From Candidatus Methylobacter titanis (lineage in GTDB: Bacteria; Pseudomonadota; Gammaproteobacteria; Methylococcales; Methylomonadaceae): a stretch of 64,000 bases of DNA. The stretch's first letter is position 1; every line of letters begins with the position of its first letter. The position numbers were made by a program, and so were the translations under genes. The DNA lies in assembly GCA_029946125.1 (NCBI GenBank), contig JAQSDX010000006.1, forward strand, positions 1-64,000. Direction: 5' to 3'. A model generated the notes under the pieces. That model worked only from the letters and a program-made list of their open reading frames with translations. It did not search any database and was not told the DNA's origin. Positions 53,721 through 62,584 of the stretch are shown here, one piece after another.

Positions 53721-54840
53721 AACCCGAAGTGAACAATTTCATCCTCCGTCGGTTCTCGGCAATATCCTCAGAAAACTGCACATAGACATCCCTTTATTTA
53801 TCGGCTTGCTGCTTATCTCATTGTTGAGTTTCATTATTCTTTACAGCGCAGGCAGTCAGGATATGGATGTACTGATGCGCCAAGCGGCTAGGGTTGGCTT
53901 GGCTTTTCTTTTAATGACCATACTGGCCCATGTTAACCCTTATCAGTTTAAACGTTATTCAGCCCTGCTTTTTGGCTTAGGACTCCTGTTGCTCGTTGCG
54001 GTACTGGTATTGGGCCAATTCGGTAAAGGCGCACAACGCTGGCTGGATTTGGGCGTTTTTCGTTTCCAACCTTCGGAAATGATCAAAATCACCACACCCA
54101 TGATGGTCGCCTGGTATTTAGCGGAACACGCATTACCACCAAAACCGAAACAATTGCTGGTTGCCGGCATACTGATCATCATTCCGACCCTATTGATCGC
54201 CAAACAACCCGATTTAGGCACCGCATTGCTGGTTGCCAGCTCCGGTGCCGGCGTACTGTTTTTTGCCGGACTCTCCTGGCGCTTCATGTTCGCAATTGGT
54301 GCCACACTAACAGGACTGACGCCCATACTCTGGCATTTTATGCGCCCCTATCAGCGCGACCGGGTACTGACCTTCTTAAATCCGGAAGCCGATCCCTTAG
54401 GCAGGGGCTACCATATCATTCAATCGAAAATCGCCATCGGCTCCGGCGGCATCTATGGCAAAGGCTGGCTGGGCAGTACCCAGTCAGAATTGGACTTTTT
54501 ACCGGAAAGCTCTACCGACTTTATATTTGCAGTCTTTGCCGAAGAATTCGGTCTTTTCGGCTGTGTAGGCCTATTGGCTTTGTACTTGCTTATCATCAGC
54601 CGCTGCCTGTATATCGCCTCACAAGTTCAGGACACTTACAGCCGCTTATTAGCCGGCAGCCTGGCTTTCACTTTCTTTGTTTATGTTTTTGTTAACATAG
54701 GCATGGTCATCGGCGTACTCCCCGTAGTCGGCGTCCCATTACCCTTAATCAGCTATGGCGGAACCTCCATAGTGACGCTGCTATCCGGTTTTGGCATTCT
54801 TATGTCAATTCATACCCATAAGAAATTCTTACCACACTAA
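53710..54840 (+). CDS. rodA: Peptidoglycan glycosyltransferase RodA
   Basis: 376 residues with about ten membrane helices, of the SEDS family. The conserved QPDLGTALLVASSGAGVLFF, the loop LNPEADPLGRGYHIIQSKIA and the C-terminal VPLPLISYGGTSIVTLL are clear. RodA polymerises lipid II for rod elongation in complex with PBP2, encoded immediately upstream and overlapping. AGGA in the end of mrdA serves as ribosome site. Confidence 0.97.
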   Translation: MKTETRSEQFHPPSVLGNILRKLHIDIPLFIGLLLISLLSFIILYSAGSQDMDVLMRQAARVGLAFLLMTILAHVNPYQFKRYSALLFGLGLLLLVAVLVLGQFGKGAQRWLDLGVFRFQPSEMIKITTPMMVAWYLAEHALPPKPKQLLVAGILIIIPTLLIAKQPDLGTALLVASSGAGVLFFAGLSWRFMFAIGATLTGLTPILWHFMRPYQRDRVLTFLNPEADPLGRGYHIIQSKIAIGSGGIYGKGWLGSTQSELDFLPESSTDFIFAVFAEEFGLFGCVGLLALYLLIISRCLYIASQVQDTYSRLLAGSLAFTFFVYVFVNIGMVIGVLPVVGVPLPLISYGGTSIVTLLSGFGILMSIHTHKKFLPH

Positions 54841-54855
54841 ATTGATACCAAGCCC

Positions 54856-55980
54856 ATGAATCTAAAATCGACTTTAACCCCTATCGTACTTGGTTGCGCT
54901 TGCTTATCCGTTATATCCTGCGTTTCTGAGCAAACCACTCCCACTCCTGATTCTTACCAACATCCTGTAGGTGCTGCAGCTTCCGCTCCTGCTCACACGC
55001 CTTACCAACGTCCTGTAGGCAAGGAAGCGGAAGCGATGAATATCTTTATTGAGCAGATGGCAACAAAACACCAGTTCGATAAATCCGAACTTGATGATTG
55101 GTTTGAAACCGTCCAGATCAAGCAAGATATTATCAAAAGAATTTCCTCACCCTCGGAAGCCATGCCTTGGTACAAATATCGCAAAATATTTCTAACCGAA
55201 GCACGCATCAACGCCGGCGTACAATTTTGGAGAGACAACGCCTCAGCGCTAGCGGCTGCAGAACAACAATACGGCGTTCCCGCTGAAATCATTACTGCGA
55301 TTATCGGTGTTGAAACCTTGTTCGGAAAAAACACCGGCAACCATCGCGTAATCGATGCTTTATCTACATTGGCCTTTGCCTATCCTCCACGCAGTAAATT
55401 CTTTGTTAGCGAACTTGAAAATTTCTTACTGCTCTGTCGTGATGAACACATCCACCCCACCGAGCCCCTTGGCTCTTACGCCGGAGCCATGGGCTTGCCA
55501 CAATTTATGCCCAGCAGTTTCAGAGCCTATGCCGTTGATTTTGACAATGATAATCGTCGCGACATCTGGCACAACAACAGCGATGTGATCGCCAGTATTG
55601 GCAATTATTTTGCCAAACATCACTGGCAAGCAGGTAAAGCTATTGCTGTTCCCGTTACGGCCAAAGATGAAGCTTCCGCTCCTGCTAACGCCCCTCGCCT
55701 ACGTCCTGTAGGCGAAAACTATAAGTCAGCACTCAATAAAGACCTTAAGCCGAATTTAAGTCTTACTGAGTTAGAATCCCTTAACTTAATATTATCGAGG
55801 CAATTACCTTTAGACAGTAAAGTGAAACTACTTAACTTTGAACTACAACAAGGCGAAGAACTCTGGGCGGCGTTAGACAATTTTTATGTCATTACTCGCT
55901 ACAACCACAGTCCTTTATATGCCATGGCCGTTTATCAGTTAAGTCTATCTATTTTAGACAAAAAAGGCTCTTACCCATGA
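54856..55980 (+). CDS. mltB: Lytic murein transglycosylase B (lipoprotein) with in-frame repeats
   Basis: 374 residues. A lipoprotein signal ends at a cysteine near residue 22. The catalytic glutamate is at about 153 in IIGVETLFGKNTGNHRVIDA, and GSYAGAMGLPQFMPSSFRAY follows, both typical of MltB. It cuts glycan strands to form anhydromuropeptides. Two 14-residue insertions of the form ASAPAxxPxxRPVG (residues 42-55 and 273-286) are encoded by near-identical 42-bp repeats. The gene follows rodA and overlaps rlpA by 4 bp. Confidence 0.92.
   Translation: MNLKSTLTPIVLGCACLSVISCVSEQTTPTPDSYQHPVGAAASAPAHTPYQRPVGKEAEAMNIFIEQMATKHQFDKSELDDWFETVQIKQDIIKRISSPSEAMPWYKYRKIFLTEARINAGVQFWRDNASALAAAEQQYGVPAEIITAIIGVETLFGKNTGNHRVIDALSTLAFAYPPRSKFFVSELENFLLLCRDEHIHPTEPLGSYAGAMGLPQFMPSSFRAYAVDFDNDNRRDIWHNNSDVIASIGNYFAKHHWQAGKAIAVPVTAKDEASAPANAPRLRPVGENYKSALNKDLKPNLSLTELESLNLILSRQLPLDSKVKLLNFELQQGEELWAALDNFYVITRYNHSPLYAMAVYQLSLSILDKKGSYP
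54979..55020 (+). repeat. 42-bp repeat A inside mltB
   Basis: GCTTCCGCTCCTGCT at the left and CGTCCTGTAGGC at the right frame this unit. It is about 36/42 identical to the unit at 55672-55713 and is read in the same frame. A further half-unit (CATCCTGTAGG) precedes it at 54961. AGCGGAAGC just downstream can pair with GCTTCCGCT, forming a hairpin. Confidence 0.8.
55672..55713 (+). repeat. 42-bp repeat B inside mltB
   Basis: Second copy of the unit at 54979-55020, in the same reading frame and ending CGTCCTGTAGGC. Its end contains CGCCTAC and GTAGGCG, a hairpin like the GCCTAC/GTAGGC pair in the mreB-mreC gap, so both probably belong to one dispersed palindromic family. Confidence 0.8.
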
Positions 55981-56774
55981 GTAAAATCATACCGATACTT
56001 TTAATTTCTGTTTTATGCAGTTGTACCACCGAACAATTAAAAACGAACGACATCTCAAGCCTAACATCAGCTACAACTGCATCCCCAGCTAAACACCATC
56101 CCATACTAAGCATGAACGTCCCTGATACCCAGGACATCGCCGACGAACAAGACCTCTTCCCTCGCATTACCCGCTACCTGAAACAAGGCATAGCCTCATG
56201 GTACGGCCCAAGATTTCACGGAAGAAAAACCGCCTCCGGCGAAATATACGATATGTATGCGATGACCGCCGCACATAAAACACTGCCGCTTTCATCTTAT
56301 GCTCGCGTCACCAACCTGAAAAATCAACGTAGCGTTATTGTTCGTATCAATGACAGAGGCCCTTTTTACGGCAACCGGGTTTTGGATCTGTCTTACGCGG
56401 CCGCCCAGAAACTGGACATTGAACAGGCCGGATCAGGAAAGGTTGAAATCAAGGCGATAGCACCTGAACAGGCATTAGCGCATCTACAAAAAGTAGCGCA
56501 AAAACAAGAAAAAAGCGTCTATTTACAAGTAGGCACTTTTGGTAAAAAGAAAAAAGCGTTGATATTGCAAAATAAAATTGCCGCCCATCATCTACCCCAG
56601 CCTGAAATACTACCCTCAACCCACAAAGGCTCTACGCTCTACAGGGTTCAAATGGGACCTATCAACTCTTCGGCGAGTGCCCACAAGCTGAATGCACAGT
56701 TGGCAAAACTGGGTATAACAAAAACCCAATTTGTTACTGAAACTGATCAAAATCAAATCTCCATGATACAATAA
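55977..56774 (+). CDS. rlpA: Septal ring lytic transglycosylase RlpA
   Basis: 265 residues. A lipoprotein signal has its cysteine near residue 14-16 (VLCSCTTE). The double-psi barrel at about 65-160 contains GIASWYGPRFHGRKTASGE, YAMTAAHKTLPL and the catalytic aspartate region VRINDRGPFYGNRVLDLS. A C-terminal SPOR domain (about 178-255) binds denuded glycan at the septum. In Pseudomonas RlpA cleaves such strands. Its ATG overlaps the mltB stop. Confidence 0.93.
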   Translation: MSKIIPILLISVLCSCTTEQLKTNDISSLTSATTASPAKHHPILSMNVPDTQDIADEQDLFPRITRYLKQGIASWYGPRFHGRKTASGEIYDMYAMTAAHKTLPLSSYARVTNLKNQRSVIVRINDRGPFYGNRVLDLSYAAAQKLDIEQAGSGKVEIKAIAPEQALAHLQKVAQKQEKSVYLQVGTFGKKKKALILQNKIAAHHLPQPEILPSTHKGSTLYRVQMGPINSSASAHKLNAQLAKLGITKTQFVTETDQNQISMIQ

Positions 56775-56810
56775 AACTATGTTTTACTAAGTCCACCCCA
56801 TTAGAGAGCA

Positions 56811-57980
56811 ATGATTCTTTTTAAAAATCTCCCCGTTTTTTTATTTTTTAGTTTAATTTTAGCCGCAATCCCGGCAAACGCAGAAGATGCCGGAATCTCA
56901 ACCCCGGCAGCGCCTACTATTGCTGCCAGTAGCCATATATTACTTGACTACAACACCGGTAAAGTACTGGCGGAAAACAATGCCGATGTTAAGCTCGCCC
57001 CTGCCAGTCTCACCAAAATTATGTCTGTTTATGTGGTATTTCGCGAAGTCGGCAATGGTCACTTACATTTCGACGATATGGTTACCATCAGCAAAAAAGC
57101 TTGGGAAACGCCCGGCTCCCGCATGTTTGTCGAAGTCGGCAAACAAGTTAAGATCCAAGATTTGCTGTTAGGTGTCATCATTCAATCCGGCAACGATGCC
57201 AGTGTTGCTCTGGCTGAACATATCGCAGGCAATGAATCCACTTTTGCCGACATGATGAATCAACATGCCGAACGCCTGGGCATGAAAAACAGCCACTTTG
57301 AGGATAGCAACGGACTACCCATCGAAAACCATTACACCACCGCGCGCGATCTGGCCATACTTACCCAGGCGTTAATCAAAGAATTCCCCGACTACTACCG
57401 CTGGTTTTCACAAAAAGAATTCACTTTCAACAATATCGTTCAGCATAATCGCAATAAACTGCTGTCGCGTGATGAGTCAGTGGATGGCGTTAAAACAGGA
57501 TTTACTGATGCCGCAGGCTATTGCTTGGTCGCCTCTGCATTAAGAAATGACATGCGCCTGATTTCTGTCGTCATGGGCGCAGGCAGTCCCAACTCCAGAG
57601 CCAGCGAAAATCAAAATCTGCTCAATTATGGCTTTCGTTTTTTTGAATCACACAAACTGTATCAAGCAAAAACGGCCTTATCCGAAGCCAGAGTATGGAA
57701 GGGCGACACTAAAAATCTGCAAATTGGCCTAGCCGAAGATCTTTATGTGACTATTCCCCGCCGCCATTACGATGACCTTAAAGCCATCATTACCATTGAT
57801 AAAAAAATTGTTGCCCCCGTTAAAGCAGGTACCAAACTGGGTAAGGTCAACGTCACACTTAAAGGCGAAGTGGTCGCAGAAAAAGACCTGATAGCGCTAA
57901 AATCGGTAGAGCAAGGCAATATTTTCCAGCGACTTTATGACAGCGGAATGATGTTACTAGAGAAGCCGGATGGACAATAA
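56811..57980 (+). CDS. dacA: D-alanyl-D-alanine carboxypeptidase (PBP5/6 family)
   Basis: 389 residues with a cleavable signal peptide (cut near ANAEDA). The penicillin-binding motifs are SxxK in APASLTKIMSVYVV near residue 65, SGN in IIQSGNDASVALAEH and KTG in DGVKTGFTDAAGYCLV. The C-terminal beta domain and a hydrophobic-amphipathic tail (LYDSGMMLL) tether it to the membrane. It trims pentapeptide side chains. It is followed by an 11-bp overlap with the aminotransferase gene, the common dacA-dat-ybeD-lipB-lipA order. Confidence 0.96.
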   Translation: MILFKNLPVFLFFSLILAAIPANAEDAGISTPAAPTIAASSHILLDYNTGKVLAENNADVKLAPASLTKIMSVYVVFREVGNGHLHFDDMVTISKKAWETPGSRMFVEVGKQVKIQDLLLGVIIQSGNDASVALAEHIAGNESTFADMMNQHAERLGMKNSHFEDSNGLPIENHYTTARDLAILTQALIKEFPDYYRWFSQKEFTFNNIVQHNRNKLLSRDESVDGVKTGFTDAAGYCLVASALRNDMRLISVVMGAGSPNSRASENQNLLNYGFRFFESHKLYQAKTALSEARVWKGDTKNLQIGLAEDLYVTIPRRHYDDLKAIITIDKKIVAPVKAGTKLGKVNVTLKGEVVAEKDLIALKSVEQGNIFQRLYDSGMMLLEKPDGQ

Positions 57981-58815
57981 AACCGTCTATCTAAACGGTC
58001 AGTACCTACCGCTAGATGAAGCAAAAATATCGGTGATGGATCGCGGCTTTTTGTTTGGCGACGGGATTTATGAAGTCATCCCGTCCTACTCGGGTTTGCT
58101 GTTTCACTTCTCTGAACACATGAAGCGACTGGAAAACAGCCTGTCTTCCATTCGCTTGGTTAATCCACATGACCGAGCTCAATGGTTGGCAATTCTAACG
58201 CCATTGTTGGATACGAGCCTGGATCAGTCTATTTACCTGCAAATTACCCGTGGCGTCGCCGCCACAAGAGATCATGCTTTTCCGGCAAACGTTACGCCTA
58301 CCGTGTTCGCGATGTGCTCAAACATCGCGCCTTTTGCAAACCTGGATTCCGGCGTGAAAGCCATCAGCATTGACGACAGCCGCTGGGAACTGTGCAATGT
58401 TAAAGCCACCACGCTGCTGGCCAATATTTTGCTCCGACAACAGGCGGTAGAAAAAGGTTGTGCCGAAGCCATCCTGGTTAAGGACGGCTATGTGACCGAA
58501 GGAGCCGCAAGTAATATATTTGCCGTCATTGACGGCATTCTGATTACACCGCCTATAGGCCACGAAATATTGCCGGGCATAACCCGTGATGTCATTCTGG
58601 AAATCGCCCGGCAAAACAACATTCCCTACAGTGAAGACATCATTGCATTGGATGCCTTAAAAACAGCCAGCGAAATCTGGTTAACCAGCTCTACACGGGA
58701 AATCGTACCGGTTGTTCAACTCGACAATGAAATCATTGCAAACGGTAAACCCGGCCCCGTATGGAAAACCATGAATCGACTATTTCAGGCTTACAAACAA
58801 TCCAGCCATGAGTGA
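57970..58815 (+). CDS. Class IV aminotransferase, probable D-amino-acid aminotransferase
   Basis: 281 residues of the PLP fold-type IV family. VSVMDRGFLFGDGIYEVIPS contains the arginine and the FGDGIYE motif, YLQITRGVAATRDHAF follows, and the PLP lysine lies in NVKATTLLANILLRQ. VTEGAASNIFAVIDG and WLTSSTREIVPVVQLD are further marks. D-alanine aminotransferase makes D-glutamate and D-alanine interchangeable for peptidoglycan, which suits its overlap with dacA. A branched-chain or aminodeoxychorismate function is less likely but not excluded. Confidence 0.85.
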   Translation: MDNKTVYLNGQYLPLDEAKISVMDRGFLFGDGIYEVIPSYSGLLFHFSEHMKRLENSLSSIRLVNPHDRAQWLAILTPLLDTSLDQSIYLQITRGVAATRDHAFPANVTPTVFAMCSNIAPFANLDSGVKAISIDDSRWELCNVKATTLLANILLRQQAVEKGCAEAILVKDGYVTEGAASNIFAVIDGILITPPIGHEILPGITRDVILEIARQNNIPYSEDIIALDALKTASEIWLTSSTREIVPVVQLDNEIIANGKPGPVWKTMNRLFQAYKQSSHE

Positions 58816-59071
58816 AGAAACCCTATTAGAATTTCCCTGCCAATTTCCAATCAAGGCAATGGGCAAAACCGAACTGAAACTCGACCTGCTGGTTATAGAA
58901 ATTGTGCGTCGTCATGTGGCCGACATTAATGAAGGTGCGGTAACTACACGCTCCAGCAAAGACGGTAATTACATCGCCGTAACCGTTATTATAGAAGCCT
59001 CCAGCAAGCAGCAACTGGACGCTATTTATCAGGATTTAACTGACCATCCGCATATTTTGATGGCTTTGTAG
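58808..59071 (+). CDS. ybeD: DUF493 family protein (YbeD-like)
   Basis: 87 residues. FPCQFPIKAMGKTELKLDLL and YIAVTVIIEASSKQQLDAIY with a C-terminal HPHILMAL match the YbeD family, an ACT-like small fold. Its role is unknown; it may be regulatory. In many gammaproteobacteria it lies between dacA and lipB, as here. It overlaps the aminotransferase by 8 bp. Confidence 0.92.
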   Translation: MSEETLLEFPCQFPIKAMGKTELKLDLLVIEIVRRHVADINEGAVTTRSSKDGNYIAVTVIIEASSKQQLDAIYQDLTDHPHILMAL

Positions 59072-59086
59072 GACGTTATCGTCCCC

Positions 59087-59695
59087 ATGCCGATAACCAT
59101 CCGAAATCTGGGTATCCAGCCCTATGAATCCACCTGGCAAGACATGCAGCGACTCACCCAAAATCGCGATGCCCAAACCGCTGATGAAATCTGGATTACA
59201 GAACACCCTGCCGTTTATACGCTGGGTCTAAACGGCAAGCGTGAGCACCTGCTGAATACCGAGGCCATACCCGTCATTAATTCCGACCGGGGCGGACAGG
59301 TGACCTATCACGGCCCCGGCCAGCTGATTATTTATACCCTGATCGATATTAAACGGCTGAATCTCGGCATTCGATCACTAGTCACCATCCTCGAACAAGC
59401 CATGATCTTTGCCTTGGCGCAATACAGTATTATCGCGGTCGCCCGAGCCGATGCCCCCGGCGTTTATGTCAATGACAAAAAAATCGGCTCCATCGGGCTA
59501 CGTATTAAAAGAAATTGCAGCTATCATGGCCTGAGTATCAACAACCACATGGATTTGCGCCCTTTCGACCACATCAATACCTGCGGCTATTCGGGCCTTG
59601 AAGTAACCCAACTGGCCGATCTGGGCGTGACCGTCAGCAATGCTGAACTCGCCATTCCTGTTACCCAAGCTATCATCACGGCATTAGCAAAATGA
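59087..59695 (+). CDS. lipB: Octanoyltransferase LipB
   Basis: 202 residues. [20 protein letters not shown] carries the conserved histidine loop, [20 protein letters not shown] holds the catalytic lysine, and [13 protein letters not shown] the catalytic cysteine. LipB moves octanoyl groups from acyl carrier protein to lipoyl domains. Its last 4 bases overlap lipA (ATGA). Confidence 0.96.
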   Translation: MPITIRNLGIQPYESTWQDMQRLTQNRDAQTADEIWITEHPAVYTLGLNGKREHLLNTEAIPVINSDRGGQVTYHGPGQLIIYTLIDIKRLNLGIRSLVTILEQAMIFALAQYSIIAVARADAPGVYVNDKKIGSIGLRIKRNCSYHGLSINNHMDLRPFDHINTCGYSGLEVTQLADLGVTVSNAELAIPVTQAIITALAK

Positions 59696-60681
59696 CTTAT
59701 CAAGCGCCCTCCCGTTCCACGCCCGAATCTCACCAGCGCAACACCGAAAAGCTGGCAAAAATCCCGATCAAAGTAGAGCCGGCCGAAACGACTTTGCGCA
59801 AACCGGAGTGGATACGCATAAAAATATCGGCCAGCGACGAAGTCACCCGCATCAAGCAACTGCTGCGCGAAAACAACCTGCATACCGTTTGCGAAGAAGC
59901 CGCCTGCCCCAACCTGGGCGAATGTTTCCAGCACGGCACCGCCACCTTCATGATCATGGGCGATTTGTGTACCCGTCGCTGCCCTTTTTGCGATGTCGCG
60001 CACGGCAAACCGCTGCCGCTGGATAAAGACGAACCCCAACACCTGGCCGATGCCATACAGGCAATGACCTTGAAATATGTCGTCATCACCTCGGTAGACC
60101 GTGACGATTTAAGAGACGGCGGCGCCGGGCATTTTGCCGAATGCATCGAAAAAATCCGTTTGCAAACGCCCACCACCAAAATAGAAATCCTGGTACCCGA
60201 CTTTCGCGGACGCATCGAAAAAGCCGTTGCCCTATTAGCCGAACAACCCTGCGACGTATTCAATCACAACTTGGAAACCGTCCCCCGACTGTACAAACAA
60301 GTCCGCCCCGGTTCCGACTACCAAGGCTCGCTGAATTTACTGCAACAATACCACCAAATCCTGCCGCAAGTCCCCACCAAATCGGGCCTGATGCTCGGCG
60401 TAGGCGAACAGCCGGACGAAGTCCATCAAGTCATGAAAGACTTATTGGCCCACGGCTGCTCAATGCTGACCATAGGCCAATACCTGCAACCCAGTAAAGC
60501 CCATTTGCCGGTTCAAAACTACGTCACCCCCGAACAATTTGATGAATACGGCGCAGTTGCAAAAGCCCTAGGGTTTAAACAAGTCGCCAGTGCGCCAATG
60601 GTCAGATCATCCTACCACGCTGACCTTCAGGCTAAGGGCGTAATGCCCGATTGTGACAATTCCAATGCTAAATTGTACTGA
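59692..60681 (+). CDS. lipA: Lipoyl synthase LipA, C-terminal tail replaced
   Basis: 329 residues of the radical SAM family. The auxiliary cluster cysteines are in [12 protein letters not shown] (about 67-78), the SAM cluster in CTRRCPFC (about 93-100), and the RSSYHA serine motif lies near 310. LipA inserts two sulfurs into octanoyl groups. After the conserved YHADLQAKG the tail [14 protein letters not shown] is unlike the family, and the stop codon (60679-60681) lies inside the 20-bp repeat array. The natural end was thus overwritten by inserted DNA, but all catalytic parts remain. Confidence 0.95.
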   Translation: MTYQAPSRSTPESHQRNTEKLAKIPIKVEPAETTLRKPEWIRIKISASDEVTRIKQLLRENNLHTVCEEAACPNLGECFQHGTATFMIMGDLCTRRCPFCDVAHGKPLPLDKDEPQHLADAIQAMTLKYVVITSVDRDDLRDGGAGHFAECIEKIRLQTPTTKIEILVPDFRGRIEKAVALLAEQPCDVFNHNLETVPRLYKQVRPGSDYQGSLNLLQQYHQILPQVPTKSGLMLGVGEQPDEVHQVMKDLLAHGCSMLTIGQYLQPSKAHLPVQNYVTPEQFDEYGAVAKALGFKQVASAPMVRSSYHADLQAKGVMPDCDNSNAKLY

Positions 60682-60712
60682 ACATCGCTAATTTGTACTC
60701 TACATCGCTAAA
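60651..60712 (+). repeat. Array of ~20-bp repeats at the lipA 3' end, possible Tn7-like end
   Basis: TTGTACTGAACATCGCTAAT (60673-60692) and TTGTACTCTACATCGCTAAA (60693-60712) match at 17 of 20 bases. A divergent third unit, TTGTGACAATTCCAATGCTA and onward, lies at 60651-60672. A partial GCTACT follows at 60714. Tn7-type ends start with TGT and carry several 20-22-bp transposase-binding sites of this kind. If TGTGACAAT at 60652 is the outer end, the five bases before it are CCGAT. Confidence 0.55.
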
Positions 60713-60730
60713 CGCTACTGAGTAACAATC

Positions 60731-62461
60731 ATGCGAAAAGCAATCCCAAGGATCAAAGAATTTCCAGATGATGGGCGCATCTGGCGGGTAGATTGGTTTG
60801 GCGGCGTAGAGCGTAATCACATGGTTCCCACTGAACCTAAAATTCAACTCATCATCAGCCCGCTACTGAACGGCGTAACAGACTACGCCGCCTCAAGTGC
60901 GGTCAATCACGAAGAGCGCCGAACAATCAGCATTGGTGTTGGACAACTACCGCTTGTCACCATCGGATCGCTCTGGCTCAACCGCCGCTGTCTCAACGAG
61001 GCAGCGGGCAAAGATAAAATCTTCCATAATCTCATAATTTCACCTGATACAGTTCGCTTAGTTAAGTCCGATATCAAAGTGGACGGACAGCCTCTCATAC
61101 TCAAGCGCTTCCATCAAATCGGAGCCGGGCTCGCAGCAAATTGTCTAGCCATTAAATGGCGTGACGATCCCTACGGCATCATTGTACCTATTGCCGAGAT
61201 TATCCGATTTTACTATGCCATCTCTACCGACTTGGCTAAGGCCATCTTTGCCGGCGACTTCCGTCATGACCTTGGCTCGATCGTGAACCCTGCTGAGTGC
61301 GCTTTCATCGAGCAGGAAAAACGCTGTTTGCTCAAACTGCGCAAGGAGTTCGCAGATGCAGACGCTTGGATTATTGGTCGCATTCTGAACAATCAGGAAG
61401 CCTTTGCAGGAGCCACTCTCGTGCATGATTCCATGATCAAGGAGGCTGTGCAAAACAAACCACGCCTATATCCGAAAGCCGCATTCCCTTTCATTGCTTC
61501 AACCAACCTGCGAGCACGGGTGAAGCCAATGCGAACGCCAGATGATAGCGGCTGGCGTTATATCGTTTTCGCCTTGGAACATTGCACCGGGCCGTTTCCT
61601 TTTGATGCAATCACCTGCGATCGAGATAATAGCAACCTGCGCCCAGAAAAAGACGAAGATCTTCCAGACGATCAGAAAAAACCTGCATTTCCGGCTAAAC
61701 CGGCTTCTGGTAAGGACATGACCGATGGGGAATTGCAGAGTGACAATGAACCTTCCAACAATATGCAATCGGCAGTCGTTACCCTGCCAGAGGATCGTTT
61801 TGGTGCATTGTCCAGCATGGAACTGGAAAAGCCAGAAAAAGAGATGTGTCATCACATTAGCGCCGATACTGTTCGCCCCCTCGCTTTGCCAACAGATGTA
61901 CTCGGTACTGGTGATGGCACCTATTCGGACAACGGAGTGACTCCAACAGTGGTAGAAACTGAACGTGTGCGTCAGACTCCTCTACCGGTCAGCTTCGGAA
62001 ATTTCGAGGCTATGATACGGTATTTGGATGAGTTACCGGGATACCAGGCTAGAATCCGGCCGATAAAAGACTCCATAGAGCACATTCCGCTGACAAAGCC
62101 ACGATGGACTAGACAATGGAGTTACCTGGATTCCGGACGGAAAATCAAGCGCTCAGTAGTAATCGCCGATGTAATTTATAAGCAGCAAGTCTACAGTTTG
62201 GTCGAATTTCAATGGCGTGAAGGGGAGGCGTTCAAACTTGCCTTGATGTCTTTGCCCAGTGGCATACGGACGAGTGATGAGCTGATGAATAAATTGCTCT
62301 ATGTGCTGGCCAAAAAAACTGGACGCTGGGAAAATACAAAGCCACTGCCAGCAGATATTCGCCTCGCAACACTAAAACATACATGGCCATGTGTAGGAGC
62401 ATACGCTGATGCGGTGACATCAAAAATCCATGTGCTGTTTCAGTTTGGTGATGACAATTAA
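60731..62461 (+). CDS. TnsE-like protein (Tn7-type target selection)
   Basis: 576 residues. The N-terminal part has RIWRVDWFGG (16-25); the central part has IIVPIAEIIRFYYAIST (140-156). Then comes a charged, low-complexity linker (about 310-415) and a C-terminal domain (about 424-576) with VVIADVIYKQQVYSLVEFQW. This order of a WR-x-x-WF strand, a PxxE-(x)2-R helix and a C-terminal beta domain is what I recall of Tn7 TnsE, which directs transposition to replicating DNA. No transposase genes (tnsABCD) are in the window, so function is inferred. It starts 18 bp after the repeat array. Assignment is from motif memory and needs a profile search. Confidence 0.6.
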   Translation: MRKAIPRIKEFPDDGRIWRVDWFGGVERNHMVPTEPKIQLIISPLLNGVTDYAASSAVNHEERRTISIGVGQLPLVTIGSLWLNRRCLNEAAGKDKIFHNLIISPDTVRLVKSDIKVDGQPLILKRFHQIGAGLAANCLAIKWRDDPYGIIVPIAEIIRFYYAISTDLAKAIFAGDFRHDLGSIVNPAECAFIEQEKRCLLKLRKEFADADAWIIGRILNNQEAFAGATLVHDSMIKEAVQNKPRLYPKAAFPFIASTNLRARVKPMRTPDDSGWRYIVFALEHCTGPFPFDAITCDRDNSNLRPEKDEDLPDDQKKPAFPAKPASGKDMTDGELQSDNEPSNNMQSAVVTLPEDRFGALSSMELEKPEKEMCHHISADTVRPLALPTDVLGTGDGTYSDNGVTPTVVETERVRQTPLPVSFGNFEAMIRYLDELPGYQARIRPIKDSIEHIPLTKPRWTRQWSYLDSGRKIKRSVVIADVIYKQQVYSLVEFQWREGEAFKLALMSLPSGIRTSDELMNKLLYVLAKKTGRWENTKPLPADIRLATLKHTWPCVGAYADAVTSKIHVLFQFGDDN

Positions 62462-62584
62462 TCCAGTCGTATCTAGTTTCTAGCATATTCTGACATAGAC
62501 ACTTCGAAAAACCCATGCATCATGAGATAATGATATGGTGGCGATCGGTCAACTAACAGCATAGCCCATAATCAAAGAAACGAT

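Noticed and set aside
59587-60263. Minus-strand frames of 151 and 177 codons opposite lipB-lipA
   Set aside because: They overlap two conserved genes and show no recognisable protein.
60651-60712. CRISPR array
   Set aside because: Units are contiguous with no spacers, only about three copies, and no cas gene is near.
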